From contig SACF01000042.1 of NCBI GenBank assembly GCA_009928665.1, positions 1-37,703 of the forward strand: a stretch of DNA of 37,703 nt. The letters run 5' to 3'. Of this stretch, positions 1 through 9,200 are shown piece after piece; within the stretch, counting starts at the first letter, position 1; each line of letters starts with the position of its first letter. The translations under genes were made by a program, and so were the position numbers. The DNA is from Alphaproteobacteria bacterium. Its GTDB lineage: Bacteria; Bacteroidota; Bacteroidia; Bacteroidales; FEN-979. A model generated the notes under the pieces. It worked only from the letters and a program-made list of their open reading frames with translations, did not search any database and was not told the origin of the DNA.

Positions 1-184
1 CTTGGCTCCTATTGCAAATATGGCTTATGATGATAACAATTGCCAAATGCATCTGGACCTCAAATTTTTTTAACATTTTTTAATAGACACCAGTGAACAA
101 TGATTAAATTCGAAATTATATTTATTGAACGTTTACTGCACCGTTCACCGGAATATCTCTTTGTTGCAAAAACCACCAAACAGT

Positions 185-429
185 ATGAAACAGAAATGGT
201 CTAAAACCACAGCCCTGGTAGTATTTTTGGCAATTTCGTTATTGCTTAATCTTGTATTGTTTATCGCATACAGTAAAGGTCACATGGTGCCAGAGAGACC
301 CATGAATCTCAAATCGGGATGCCTCCGCCGCCACCTCCGCCCCCGCCGTCACCCTCAGTCGTGAAGCCGCCTCCATCGCCTCCACCGCCACCAACGTCGC
401 CTCCCCCGCCGCCGGTAAAAAAGAACTAG
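185..429 (+). pseudogene. Small single-span membrane protein with polyproline tail, one-base frameshift
   Basis: Reading from the ATG at 185 gives a short basic N-terminus, one hydrophobic helix (about residues 8-28, ALVVFLAISLLLNLVLFIAY) and then a short tail that loses coherence after NLKSG near base 318. In the next frame, starting exactly at the ATG at 319, comes an almost pure proline tail (PPPPPPPPSPS, then further PPP blocks) ending in VKKN and a stop at 427-429. Adding one base in the GGG run at 316-318 would join both parts into a protein of about 81 residues. I read this as one gene with a single-base deletion or a sequencing error. The extended start at 125 is less likely because it adds residues before the membrane helix that look non-coding. 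The function is unknown; the layout (inner-membrane anchor plus polyproline arm) is only descriptive. Confidence 0.5.
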
Positions 430-453
430 TGTTAAAATCATCTGCTGCCAGCC

Positions 454-1674
454 ATGAAGATTTCTATCCTGACCGTAAAAGCTTCCCGGCTCGTGATGGT
501 ATTAACCATCCTGAGTTCCTGTTCAAATCACGGAAACAACAAAATGTACCTGGGAAAGGTCGTCGAAAACCTCGAAAAGATTGAATCGGCAACCTACTGG
601 TCGAAGGGTGAAGCCTGGGCTCCCGGCGATACGGCCGCCTCTTTTGTCAATGTGCATTACGTCAGAGAATACAACAATCCTGCAGATACCACGATCGGCG
701 CCAGTTATGTGAAACTCCTGCCGGAGGATACGACCCGAATGACTTTTTGCTACGATGGCTGCATGAGGGCGTCGGTTTACGAGGATACGAAAACAATCGT
801 GGTTGACAGCTTCAGTGTGAGGAAGCTCCCTTTCAGACCGCTTACCCCGCCCTTTTTCAACTATGCTAAGAATATTCTCAGGTATGCCCTGACGACCGGC
901 GACAGCATCTCATTGCGCGTGGAGGAACAGGACACGTCAACCTATATCTGTTTGACAATCTTCGGAACCAGGCAGGTTGAATTCTTCGGAAAGCATTTTT
1001 ATATTGAGGAAAATCCCTATATGACGGGTGAAACGACATCGAAATATGAGATCTGGACTGGCAAATCGAATGACCTGCCGTACAAAGTCAGAAGGGAAAT
1101 GGCGCACGATATCTCGGTTGAATCGGTCAGTAAGGTTGAACTCAACAAATCAACGATTAAAAACTTCAAGGCTTCCCGGTATTTCATGCCCGGTTATGAA
1201 ATCAGGAAATATGGTGAAGGAAATAATACCGGCGATATGCATGACCTGGTCGGGAAGCGTGCGCCAGGCTGGACGTTGAAGGATGCAACCGGGAAAACGA
1301 TTTCCCTCGATGCACTGAAAAGTGAAGTGGTGATGATCCAGTTTACCAGCGTGAGCTGCGGACCCTGCAAGGCATCCATCCCCTTTTTAAAACAACTGGG
1401 ATCCGCCTACAACAAGGAGGGTTTCAGCTTTGTTGCAATCGAATGCACCGGCAGAAGCATGAACGCCTTGATCAGCTACCGGGAGCGGAACGACTTCAGC
1501 TACCCGTTTTTATTGTCGGCCGGTGATGTCGCCAGGGACTACCAGGTAAGATCTTTCCCGGTCTTCTTCATCCTGGATAAAAACCGGATAATCAGAAAGG
1601 TCATCCGGGGATATGGGACTGGCTCGACCGATCAGGAGATCAGGAAGGCCATCGATGAACTACTAAAAATTTAG
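454..1674 (+). CDS. TlpA/AhpC-type thioredoxin-fold lipoprotein
   Basis: Predicted envelope thiol-disulfide oxidoreductase of the TlpA/ResA-like group. Residues 1-23 form a lipoprotein signal with the lipobox ILSSC (Cys23 acylated). Residues 30-260 are a region I do not recognise, rich in beta strands. Residues 265-406 are the thioredoxin-like domain: it opens with VGKRAPGWTLKD, carries the redox motif CGPC (Cys302 and Cys305) after FTSVS, and has the expected cis-proline region RSFPVFFILDKN and a C-terminal helix. Bacteroidota use many such proteins, usually with an extra N-terminal domain like this one, for reducing or repairing periplasmic disulfides. The start is chosen because the signal peptide begins there directly. 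It lies 25 bases after the frameshifted small ORF and 65 before the next gene, so co-transcription is possible but unproven. The substrate cannot be told from the sequence. Confidence 0.88.
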   Translation: MKISILTVKASRLVMVLTILSSCSNHGNNKMYLGKVVENLEKIESATYWSKGEAWAPGDTAASFVNVHYVREYNNPADTTIGASYVKLLPEDTTRMTFCYDGCMRASVYEDTKTIVVDSFSVRKLPFRPLTPPFFNYAKNILRYALTTGDSISLRVEEQDTSTYICLTIFGTRQVEFFGKHFYIEENPYMTGETTSKYEIWTGKSNDLPYKVRREMAHDISVESVSKVELNKSTIKNFKASRYFMPGYEIRKYGEGNNTGDMHDLVGKRAPGWTLKDATGKTISLDALKSEVVMIQFTSVSCGPCKASIPFLKQLGSAYNKEGFSFVAIECTGRSMNALISYRERNDFSYPFLLSAGDVARDYQVRSFPVFFILDKNRIIRKVIRGYGTGSTDQEIRKAIDELLKI

Positions 1675-1739
1675 TCCATTAACGTGTTCATGGTCGACCA
1701 GCCCCCGGATTCCGGTTTTCTTTGCGTGAAAAACACGCC

Positions 1740-2174
1740 ATGATCACGAAACGATTTTTATTCACGGGAGTCGTCACCTCACTGGTCAACCTGCTCCTTC
1801 ATGCCCTGACTTATGCCTTTGTGTTAAAGGATGTTTACGCCGCCTTCCCGGCCGGATCGAAAGAGTTTACGGAGCAGCTTGCCCGCAGACCCGGCGACCT
1901 GGTCATCTGGGCGATGGTGGTAACCACCTTTACCATGGGTTTCTTCATCACCCTGATCATGAAATGGTCATGGGCAAGGACATTCACCACAGGCCTGAAA
2001 TACGGAGCGGCTGCCGGATTGTTGTTTTGGGGCTCGGTCAATTTCGGACTCTATGCCTCATCCAACCACTTCTCGCTGGAGAGCGTGGTCATTGATTTTG
2101 TCTGCAGTTCCGCAGTCATGACGGTTTCAGCCGCCTTCGCGGCCTGGATGCTGGGAAGGGTGAAAGAAGAGTAA
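1740..2174 (+). CDS. Four-helix integral membrane protein of unknown function
   Basis: A 144-residue protein with four strongly hydrophobic segments: FLFTGVVTSLVNLLLHALTY near the N-terminus, VIWAMVVTTFTMGFFITLIM in the middle, then GLKYGAAAGLLFWGSVNFGL, and a last one near the C-terminus (AVMTVSAAFAAWML), ending in the charged tail GRVKEE. A TTG start 18 bases upstream is possible, but the ATG at 1740 puts the start right before the first helix and gives the better N-terminus. It resembles small four-helix membrane proteins of Bacteroidota and other bacteria that carry only DUF names; I cannot assign a function or transported substrate. It follows the TlpA-like gene on the same strand after 65 bases. 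Confidence 0.7.
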   Translation: MITKRFLFTGVVTSLVNLLLHALTYAFVLKDVYAAFPAGSKEFTEQLARRPGDLVIWAMVVTTFTMGFFITLIMKWSWARTFTTGLKYGAAAGLLFWGSVNFGLYASSNHFSLESVVIDFVCSSAVMTVSAAFAAWMLGRVKEE

Positions 2175-2232
2175 AGCGATTTACGCATAAACAGGCCACA
2201 TAAACAAACATCAGGCTCTATAAATTAAACAA

Positions 2233-2433
2233 ATGAATCAGTCCAGAACAAACACAAGAATTGCCGGCGCATTGTATCTGATTGGTACAGTTGCCGGGAT
2301 CCTGAGCATTGCACCAGCAGTGGATCCCCTGATTTTCCTGGAAATACATTTGGCGGTGTGGCTCATTGCCCGGGGCTTTGAATCTCCCCGCCCGGGCTTT
2401 GCCTGCCCTCCCGTGATTGTCCTCGCCAATTAG
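2233..2433 (+). pseudogene. DUF4386-type membrane protein with internal deletion
   Basis: The 66-residue reading begins with a segment typical of the start of DUF4386 proteins (NTRIAGALYLIGTVAGILSI) and passes without interruption, after APAVD, into a segment typical of the last helix of the same family (FLEIHLAVWLIARGFESP). Family members are usually about 200-240 residues with six or so helices, so the central four or five helices appear to be missing. The join is in frame, as after a clean internal deletion. The protein that could still be made would have two hydrophobic stretches and no plausible function. The family itself has no established biochemical role. The assignment rests on recalled family sequence features, not on an alignment. 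Confidence 0.5.
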
Positions 2434-2540
2434 TCCTGTTACACCCAACAGTTCGATTCAGCCATTTTTTCGGGTTCAATTTGCATCTGATTTTCAAATT
2501 TGGAACCCGTATTATAAAAAAAGCAGACTTTACTATCGTA

Positions 2541-2711
2541 TTGATCATCAAATATGAAAACAACCACTGGACGGCTCCCGATACCGTTTCGTTTTCCGTG
2601 TCCCGGTCGGCCGAAGAGGCCATATATTCGCTCGGCGGAGAACAGATCTATTATTATGCCTACAATCCGCCCAATCCGTTGGGATGGATGGTATCGGTAG
2701 TGAGGAAATAG
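2541..2711 (+). pseudogene. Fragment of a PD40/TolB-like beta-propeller protein
   Basis: About 56 residues that read like one and a half blades of a PD40 (WD40-like, TolB-type) propeller: ENNHWTAPDTVSFS, then EEAIYSLGGEQIYYYAYNPP, where the family usually has a GxWxxPxxVxFS strand followed by xxPxFSPDGxxIYFxS. The usual SPDG is degraded to SLGG. There is no signal peptide, no start context and no continuation on either side; the reading ends at a stop at 2709-2711. Its last 52 bases overlap, on the opposite strand, the end of a metallophosphoesterase remnant, so at most one of the two ends can be original. I treat it as a relic. Chance resemblance is the main alternative. Confidence 0.35.
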
Positions 2712-3123
2712 GGATCCAGCACTGCGAAAATGGAACTGCTTGCAGGGTCGGTGAAGAAACAGACCAGGTGATCATGGCCGGCGGGGCCGTTGGAAGGATT
2801 TTCGGAAAAAACACTCAGGAACTGTTGCTGATTGACCAATAAAAAACCATAGGATGAGTTATGATGGTAAAGCTCGTGATTCCCGATGGCCATATAAAGT
2901 ATAATGCCGCTGTCGGCCAGTTGTTTGAAAAGATCTTTGAATATCTGGAAGATGTATTTGCCATCCATATAACCCCGGTAACACATATCGCCGCCAAAAA
3001 TCATAAAAGCAGGTTTGGGCTTCTGGTACGATCTGCCGGCCAAAAGATCCGCTTTTGCCGTTGCCGTCAAAGGTATCGTCCCTGTAAGGAACACCAGGAT
3101 CAATACAAAAACAACTTTTTCAT
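2660..3123 (-). pseudogene. Truncated, frameshifted secreted metallophosphoesterase
   Basis: On the minus strand the reading contains two of the signature motifs of calcineurin-like phosphoesterases: MIFGGDM and, about 45 residues later, MAIGNHELYHH. A helix lies between them and FAVLDPYF after them. The family normally starts with a D-x-H metal motif before the GD motif; none is present here, and the protein stops after GLGGL, well short of the C-terminal GHxH motif. The natural ATG seems to be at 3121-3123: with one more A in the five-A run just after it (3116-3120 on the plus strand), it would read MKKVVFVLILVFLTGTIPL, a perfect signal peptide. So the gene has a start-proximal frameshift, a missing N-terminal motif and a missing C-terminal part. 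It cannot encode an active enzyme. Confidence 0.65.
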
Positions 3124-3234
3124 TTCGTGCCCGGCAGTTATAAAAGAGGATTTAATGGTGCTCTACTTGTTTTATTATTCTTTTATTGTGCAGAATGGAT
3201 TATCTTCGTAATGCAATCCTAAAAAAATGATATC

Positions 3235-6200
3235 ATGCGAGCGGTAATCCTTATCTTTACTTTGTTCCTGGTGTTCAATCTGCATGCACAGGTCCTCACG
3301 AATTATCAGTTCGGAGCATCCCCCGGTACTTTTGTGCAACTGACCGGTGCTTCAACAATGCCGCTCAGTGGCGGAAATACCGACGACGGCTGGTTCAATG
3401 CCATTCCGCTGGGATTTACGTTTTATTACATGGGAACACCCTATACGACGGTTTCGGCTTCAACAAAGGGGTGGATGACCTTTGGCCAGAACATCGCCAA
3501 TGCGGCCCCCACCAACTCGCTGACATCGGGGGGCACCCGTCCGCTCATAGCCCCGCTCTGGGATGATAACGACATACAGTCGGCCGGTAATTTCAGTTAC
3601 AAGACCACAGGAACCACTCCTGACCGGGTCTTCACTGCCGAATGGAGTACAATGAAATGGAAGAATACCGCCACGGCCGGAGGAATTTCATTCCAGGCAA
3701 AATTGTATGAATCGAATGGAAAGGTAGAATTTATTTACCACCCCGAGGCCGGAACGCTGGCATCACCAAGCGCTTCGATTGGCATCACGGCTGCGGCAAC
3801 CGGGGCAGGCAACTACCTCTCCCTAAACAATGCAACTGCCAGCCCTGCTGTCAGTTCGACCGTTGAGACCACCTCGATCAATACCAAGCCTGCCGATGGA
3901 CAGGTCTATGCCTTCAGCCCTCCGCCCACAACGCCTGATCCACCGGTGTCGGTGAGTTATACCGATATCACCAAAACGAGCCTGGTAGTAAACTGGATCG
4001 ACAATTCGACAACCGAAACTTTTTTTACCGTTTACAGTTCTCAGGATGGGATCAGTTATACCCTACTTGGCAAAATTGCCTCAACCACCATGGCTTCAAC
4101 AGGTGGTTCCTATTCAATCGACCACGCTGGATTGCTGCCGGGTGTGACATATCACTACCGCATCGCAGCCAATAATGAAGGAACCCCGCCATCGGCTTAC
4201 CTTTCCGGGACCCAAGCCACCCTGGTCCCCACGGAGATCACTTCGGCGCTAAGCGGTAACTGGACCGATCCGCTGACCTGGTCGACCGGAATTGTACCGA
4301 CCTCACTTGACAATGTAACCATATCCAACGGTACCATGGTGATCATCAATGGAGCGGCAGAATGCAATGCACTTACAGTCGGTCAGGGCATTTCGGGAAT
4401 CTTAAGGTTTGGCACCACAGCCCAGTCGCTCACCGTTATTCAGGGCATCACGATAGCTTCAGCAGGAACGTTTGATGCCGGAGCGACCGGCGGAGGCAAC
4501 CTGTCGCACACTTTACGGATCGGCGGGTCGGCGGCAACTGCACTGGGTACCGGAAGCCTGACCGTGAACGGTGTATTCGATCTGTACATCGGTTCCTCCA
4601 ACGGTAAATGTACCGTGACCTTCTTCGGCATCCCCGATGCTTCCATCTCAGGTTCAGGAACGATCGATTTTTACCGGATGGTTCTCAACAAGGGATCGGT
4701 CAACGCGACTGCCACCACCATTCCACCCATTCTGGAAATCCTGACAGCCTGTACCGGGTCGGGTGTTGCAACAACCGGATTCATCTACACCCATACAGCA
4801 GGTACTGTGAAGATCGGCGGATCCTTTACCCAGTCCAACGCAGTTTTTACATCAAGCGGGTATGATATACCGCTAAAGGGAGGCTTCTGGCTGAACAATC
4901 CGAATTTCACAGTCAACGGACTGAACGGATCTCCCAGTAACAACGGGTTGCTCAAATTATCTGCCGGGATTTACAATATCGGAACTACTGCCGGCAATTC
5001 CATGAGTGCTGCTGCGGGAGCTGTATTCCTTATCGAAAACGGAACCCTGAACGTTACCGGAAGGATCAATACATCCAATGCGGTGACCTGGAACCAGAGC
5101 GGCGGAACAGTAAATCTAACCACTGTAGGCAATACCTCATCCAATTCGCCGGGATTCGGGTTGACGAATCCATCGAGTATTTTCACCATGTCGGGAGGGA
5201 CGATCTGCATGGTGAAAGCCAACACCGGCACCATTAAGATCGATTATTACAACAACGCTTCTGCCAGCACGATAACAGGCGGGCTTCTTCAGCTCGGAAA
5301 CAATGGATCGGGAAGCGCCCAGACTTTTCATATACGGGGCACTGCGCCGAATGTGACGTTGACCAATCTCAGCGCAAACCACAACTGCAACCTGACCGGA
5401 GCGTTGACCATCCGGGGTGATCTGTCGCTTGAGAGTACCGGAACTTTCTCAGTGAACGGAAATTCGCTAACCATGGCCGGGATGAATGCCGCAAATCCCG
5501 GCAACATCACGGTCGGAACCGGGGCCACCTTTTCAATAAACACTTCAGCAGCCGCTTTTCTATCCTTCACCGGTTTTACGGGAAATCAAAACCTGGTCAA
5601 TAACGGAACCATCCCGGGTAATCAGATTGCCGGTCTCACGATCAACAACACCTTTGGCGGGGCCGGAACTGTGACCATTCCTTCGGGCCTTACCATGCTT
5701 GGCGATGCCACCCTGAGCCTGATAAAAGGAAACCTGAACGTAGGAACCGGTATCACTGCCGGAACCGGGGGGACCACCGGTTTTACATATATCCGGGGCG
5801 ATGGTCTGATTATCGGTTCGTTAACACAAAATTACGGCTCGGGAATTGTCAATTACACATATAACGGAACCAATCCGCAGACTACGGATACAGAGTTACC
5901 GGAGGCCATCAACGGAAATCTGACCATTGCCAATTCATCGGGCGTGACCCTGGGCGCTCCACTATCGGCAGGAAAACTTACTCTTACTGCCGGAACGCTT
6001 TTTACCAGCTCAACAAATATACTTTCCCTGACTGGAACTAATCCTGCCGACCTGGTCTACACGGCCGGTCAGGTGAATGGCCCGATACAACGTACACTAC
6101 CGTCATTGCAGGCAACCGGAACCACCTGGCTTTTTCCGCTCGGCAAGGCTGGTTATCGTCCGATTGAAATTGTCAACCCGGTCACCGGCTCGGGGAGTGA

Positions 6201-9200
6201 AGTTGTGATCCGTGCCGAGGTGTTCGATGAAGGTGCAGGAGGCACGCCAGGTCCCTCAATGGTCAGTATCTCGGGTACCAGGTACTGGCAGTTAACAGCC
6301 GAATCGGGCGGAGCAAACCTGACAGGTTTCGCAGTAAGGCTCACCGAGGAAGGTTTGACAACCAACAGTGGCATAGCCAAAAGTGAGGTAAAAACCGGTA
6401 CCTACGACCTTGTCAGTATTACAGGCCCCGCCGGAAATACACTGATATCGGGCACTTTGTCAAGCCTGAGTTATTTTACGACCGGCGACAAGAAAATGAA
6501 TTATGCCGGCAGTACAACCACCCAGGCAAGTACAGCTTTTGTCAGAGAAGGGGCAGCAAACCAGGAGATCATCGGTATACAGGTGGTGACCTCCGGAAAT
6601 CTTGATCCTGCCATCCTTACATCCATGACTTTCAACACCAACGGAACCACCCGTGTGGCTGATATTGCCGGTGCAAAGGTTTATTATACCGGCACCACCA
6701 ATGTTTTCTCAACAGCAAGCCCTTTTGGTTCGATCTTCACTTCGCCGTCGGGAACATTCACCATCACCGGATCTCAGGTATTGGCCGAGGGCATCAACTA
6801 TTTCTGGCTTGCTTACGACATTGCCCTCGGGGTTGTTGATGATGATCTGGTCGATGCCGAATGCAATTCAATCACATTGCGGGGTGTTGTTTATACACCG
6901 GATGTCGAGGCTCCGGGTGGAGGTCGTACGGTAAAAGCCTCCCTTAACGGAGTAATCACAGTAGGAACAGGTGGAGTTTATCCAAATCTGACCGGTGCGG
7001 GCGGCCTGGCGGAAAAGATTGCACAGGTAGGGTTGAAGGGCGATGTGACCGCCACCGTGGTTTCCGACATATCAGAACCGGGTACCAACGCGGTAACGCA
7101 GTGGTATGAAGCAGGTGGGACAGGATTCACCCTTTCGGTAGTTCCCGATGCAGCTGTAAACAGAACGCTGTCGGGTAGCTTTGTCGGCGGACTGATCAGG
7201 TTCAGTAACGCGAAGCGGGTTACTTTCGACGGCAGGTACAACGGAGAAGGGCGTTATCTCACAATCATCAATACTGCAACTTCAGGAACCATCGCGGCTA
7301 TCCAGCTTATCGGTACGGCTCCGGGAGAAGGTTCTGCCAATATCACCATCCGTGATTGCAGGATCAGTACAGGCCATAACGGATCGACCTCCTATGCCGT
7401 TTCGATTGGAGGATCAACGCCGGGCAACGCGGGTTACGACCATGATCAGGTGTCCATTATCAACTGCCTTATTTCGAAAGCCACTACCGGGATTTATGCA
7501 GGTGGGAATGCGGCCGGTCAGAACGATGGGTTGGTGATCGCCGGCGATTCCATCGGTTCAGTAACTTCAGGAAACGAAATCACAAGATATGGTATTACCC
7601 TTTCCCAGTGCCCCGATGTAGTGATCAGTAATAACAGGGTTTTCAACATCATTAATTCTTCGAACGAGCCACAGGGCATCAATGTGAGCGCCGGATGTAT
7701 TTCCGCAACCATCGCCGGAAATCAAGTTACGGGCATCAGCTATACCGGGACATCGTTCACCGGATCGACGGGAATTCGGATAGCTCCGGGATACGTTTCT
7801 TCCAATATTCTTGTTTACAACAATATTGTCACCGATATCACAGCCCTGGGGAGCAGTAACCTGGGATCTGCAGGAATCGCAGGAATCAGGCTTGATAACG
7901 GAAATGGTATTACCCTGTGCTATAACTCCATCAATCTGTTTGGGAATGTCAGCCATTCTTCTTCCGGCGATGTCAGTGCCGCGCTGTACATCAGCGCCCA
8001 GGGAGGTATTACGCTAAAGAACAACATTTTCAGTAATTCGATCCTGAACACGGCGGCCGGCGCCACGGCGTATGCGATCTATTCCTTCATGGGAAGGGCC
8101 GGTTTCACATTCATCGACAACAATGATTATTATGCAGGAGGAAGCCAGGGAAGACTTGGCTTCTGCGATTACAGTAATGCAAGCACCATGGCCCAATGGC
8201 GCCTGATTACCAATCAGGACGCACATTCTTCCGGTGAGGATCCCGTTTTTGCCGGCACGACCGATTTGCACATAGACCTTACTTCTCCGGCTTACAAAAC
8301 TGCTATTCCCGTTGCCGGTATCACCACCGATTATGAAAATGTCACGAGGAATGCAATTACCCCTTGCATGGGAGCGCTGGAGACGGCAGCTGACATAAGA
8401 GGACCCTTCATTGTTTACACCGGGCTTGCAAACACCGCATCCACAGGCTCCAGGACCCTGGTGGTAACGGTGACTGACTCCACAGGGGTTCCGACCTTCG
8501 GACCCGGCTTGCCTGTGCTTTACTGGAACATAAACCGGGGGGCCTGGTATGCAACCACGGGGATTTTCCTTGGAGGGAACCAATACCAGTTTACCTTCGG
8601 TAGCGGAGTGTCGGTGTTCGACAGTGTTTTCTACTTTATTGCTGCACAGGATACCAGGCCGATGCCGAACGTAAGTGTGCAACCTTCCGAAGGGGCCTCC
8701 GGATTTACCTACAATCCACCAGCATGTTCCGTCAAACCTTCTTCACCATCGGCTTACCGGATTGTTCCGGGGCTGAGCGGTGTGATCACGGTCGGAACCG
8801 GGGGGCACTATCCCAACCTGACCGGCACAGGGGGGCTGTTTGAAGCAGCTAACAATTACATTCTGACAGGCTCTGTAAACGCCACGGTCATTTCTGATCT
8901 TGAAGAACCGGGGACCATTCAATTATTTTCCTGGAAAGAGGAAGGAGCCGGGAACTACACACTCAGCATCATTCCCGATGGTTCAACGGAACGGCTGATC
9001 TCCGGGAACGCTGCCAATGCCCTTATCACCCTGAACGGAGCAAAAAGGCTGGTCATTAACGGGGGCGCCGGCGATACGGTTTCGAAATACCTGCGGATCA
9101 GGAACACCAATAATTCGGCTCCCGGCATCCGGTTCCTGAACGGATCACAGAACAACGTTATCCGGAACTGTATCATCGAATCGGGGTATTATGCGATTCA

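Noticed and set aside
2..73. Open frame from the window edge ending in MHLDLKFF and a stop
   Set aside because: Could be the last codons of an upstream gene, but 23 codons without recognisable character cannot be told from chance.
8014..8682. 222-codon minus-strand ORF inside the giant gene
   Set aside because: Shadow of the repeat-rich coding frame; no signal peptide or motif, and the plus frame is clearly coding.
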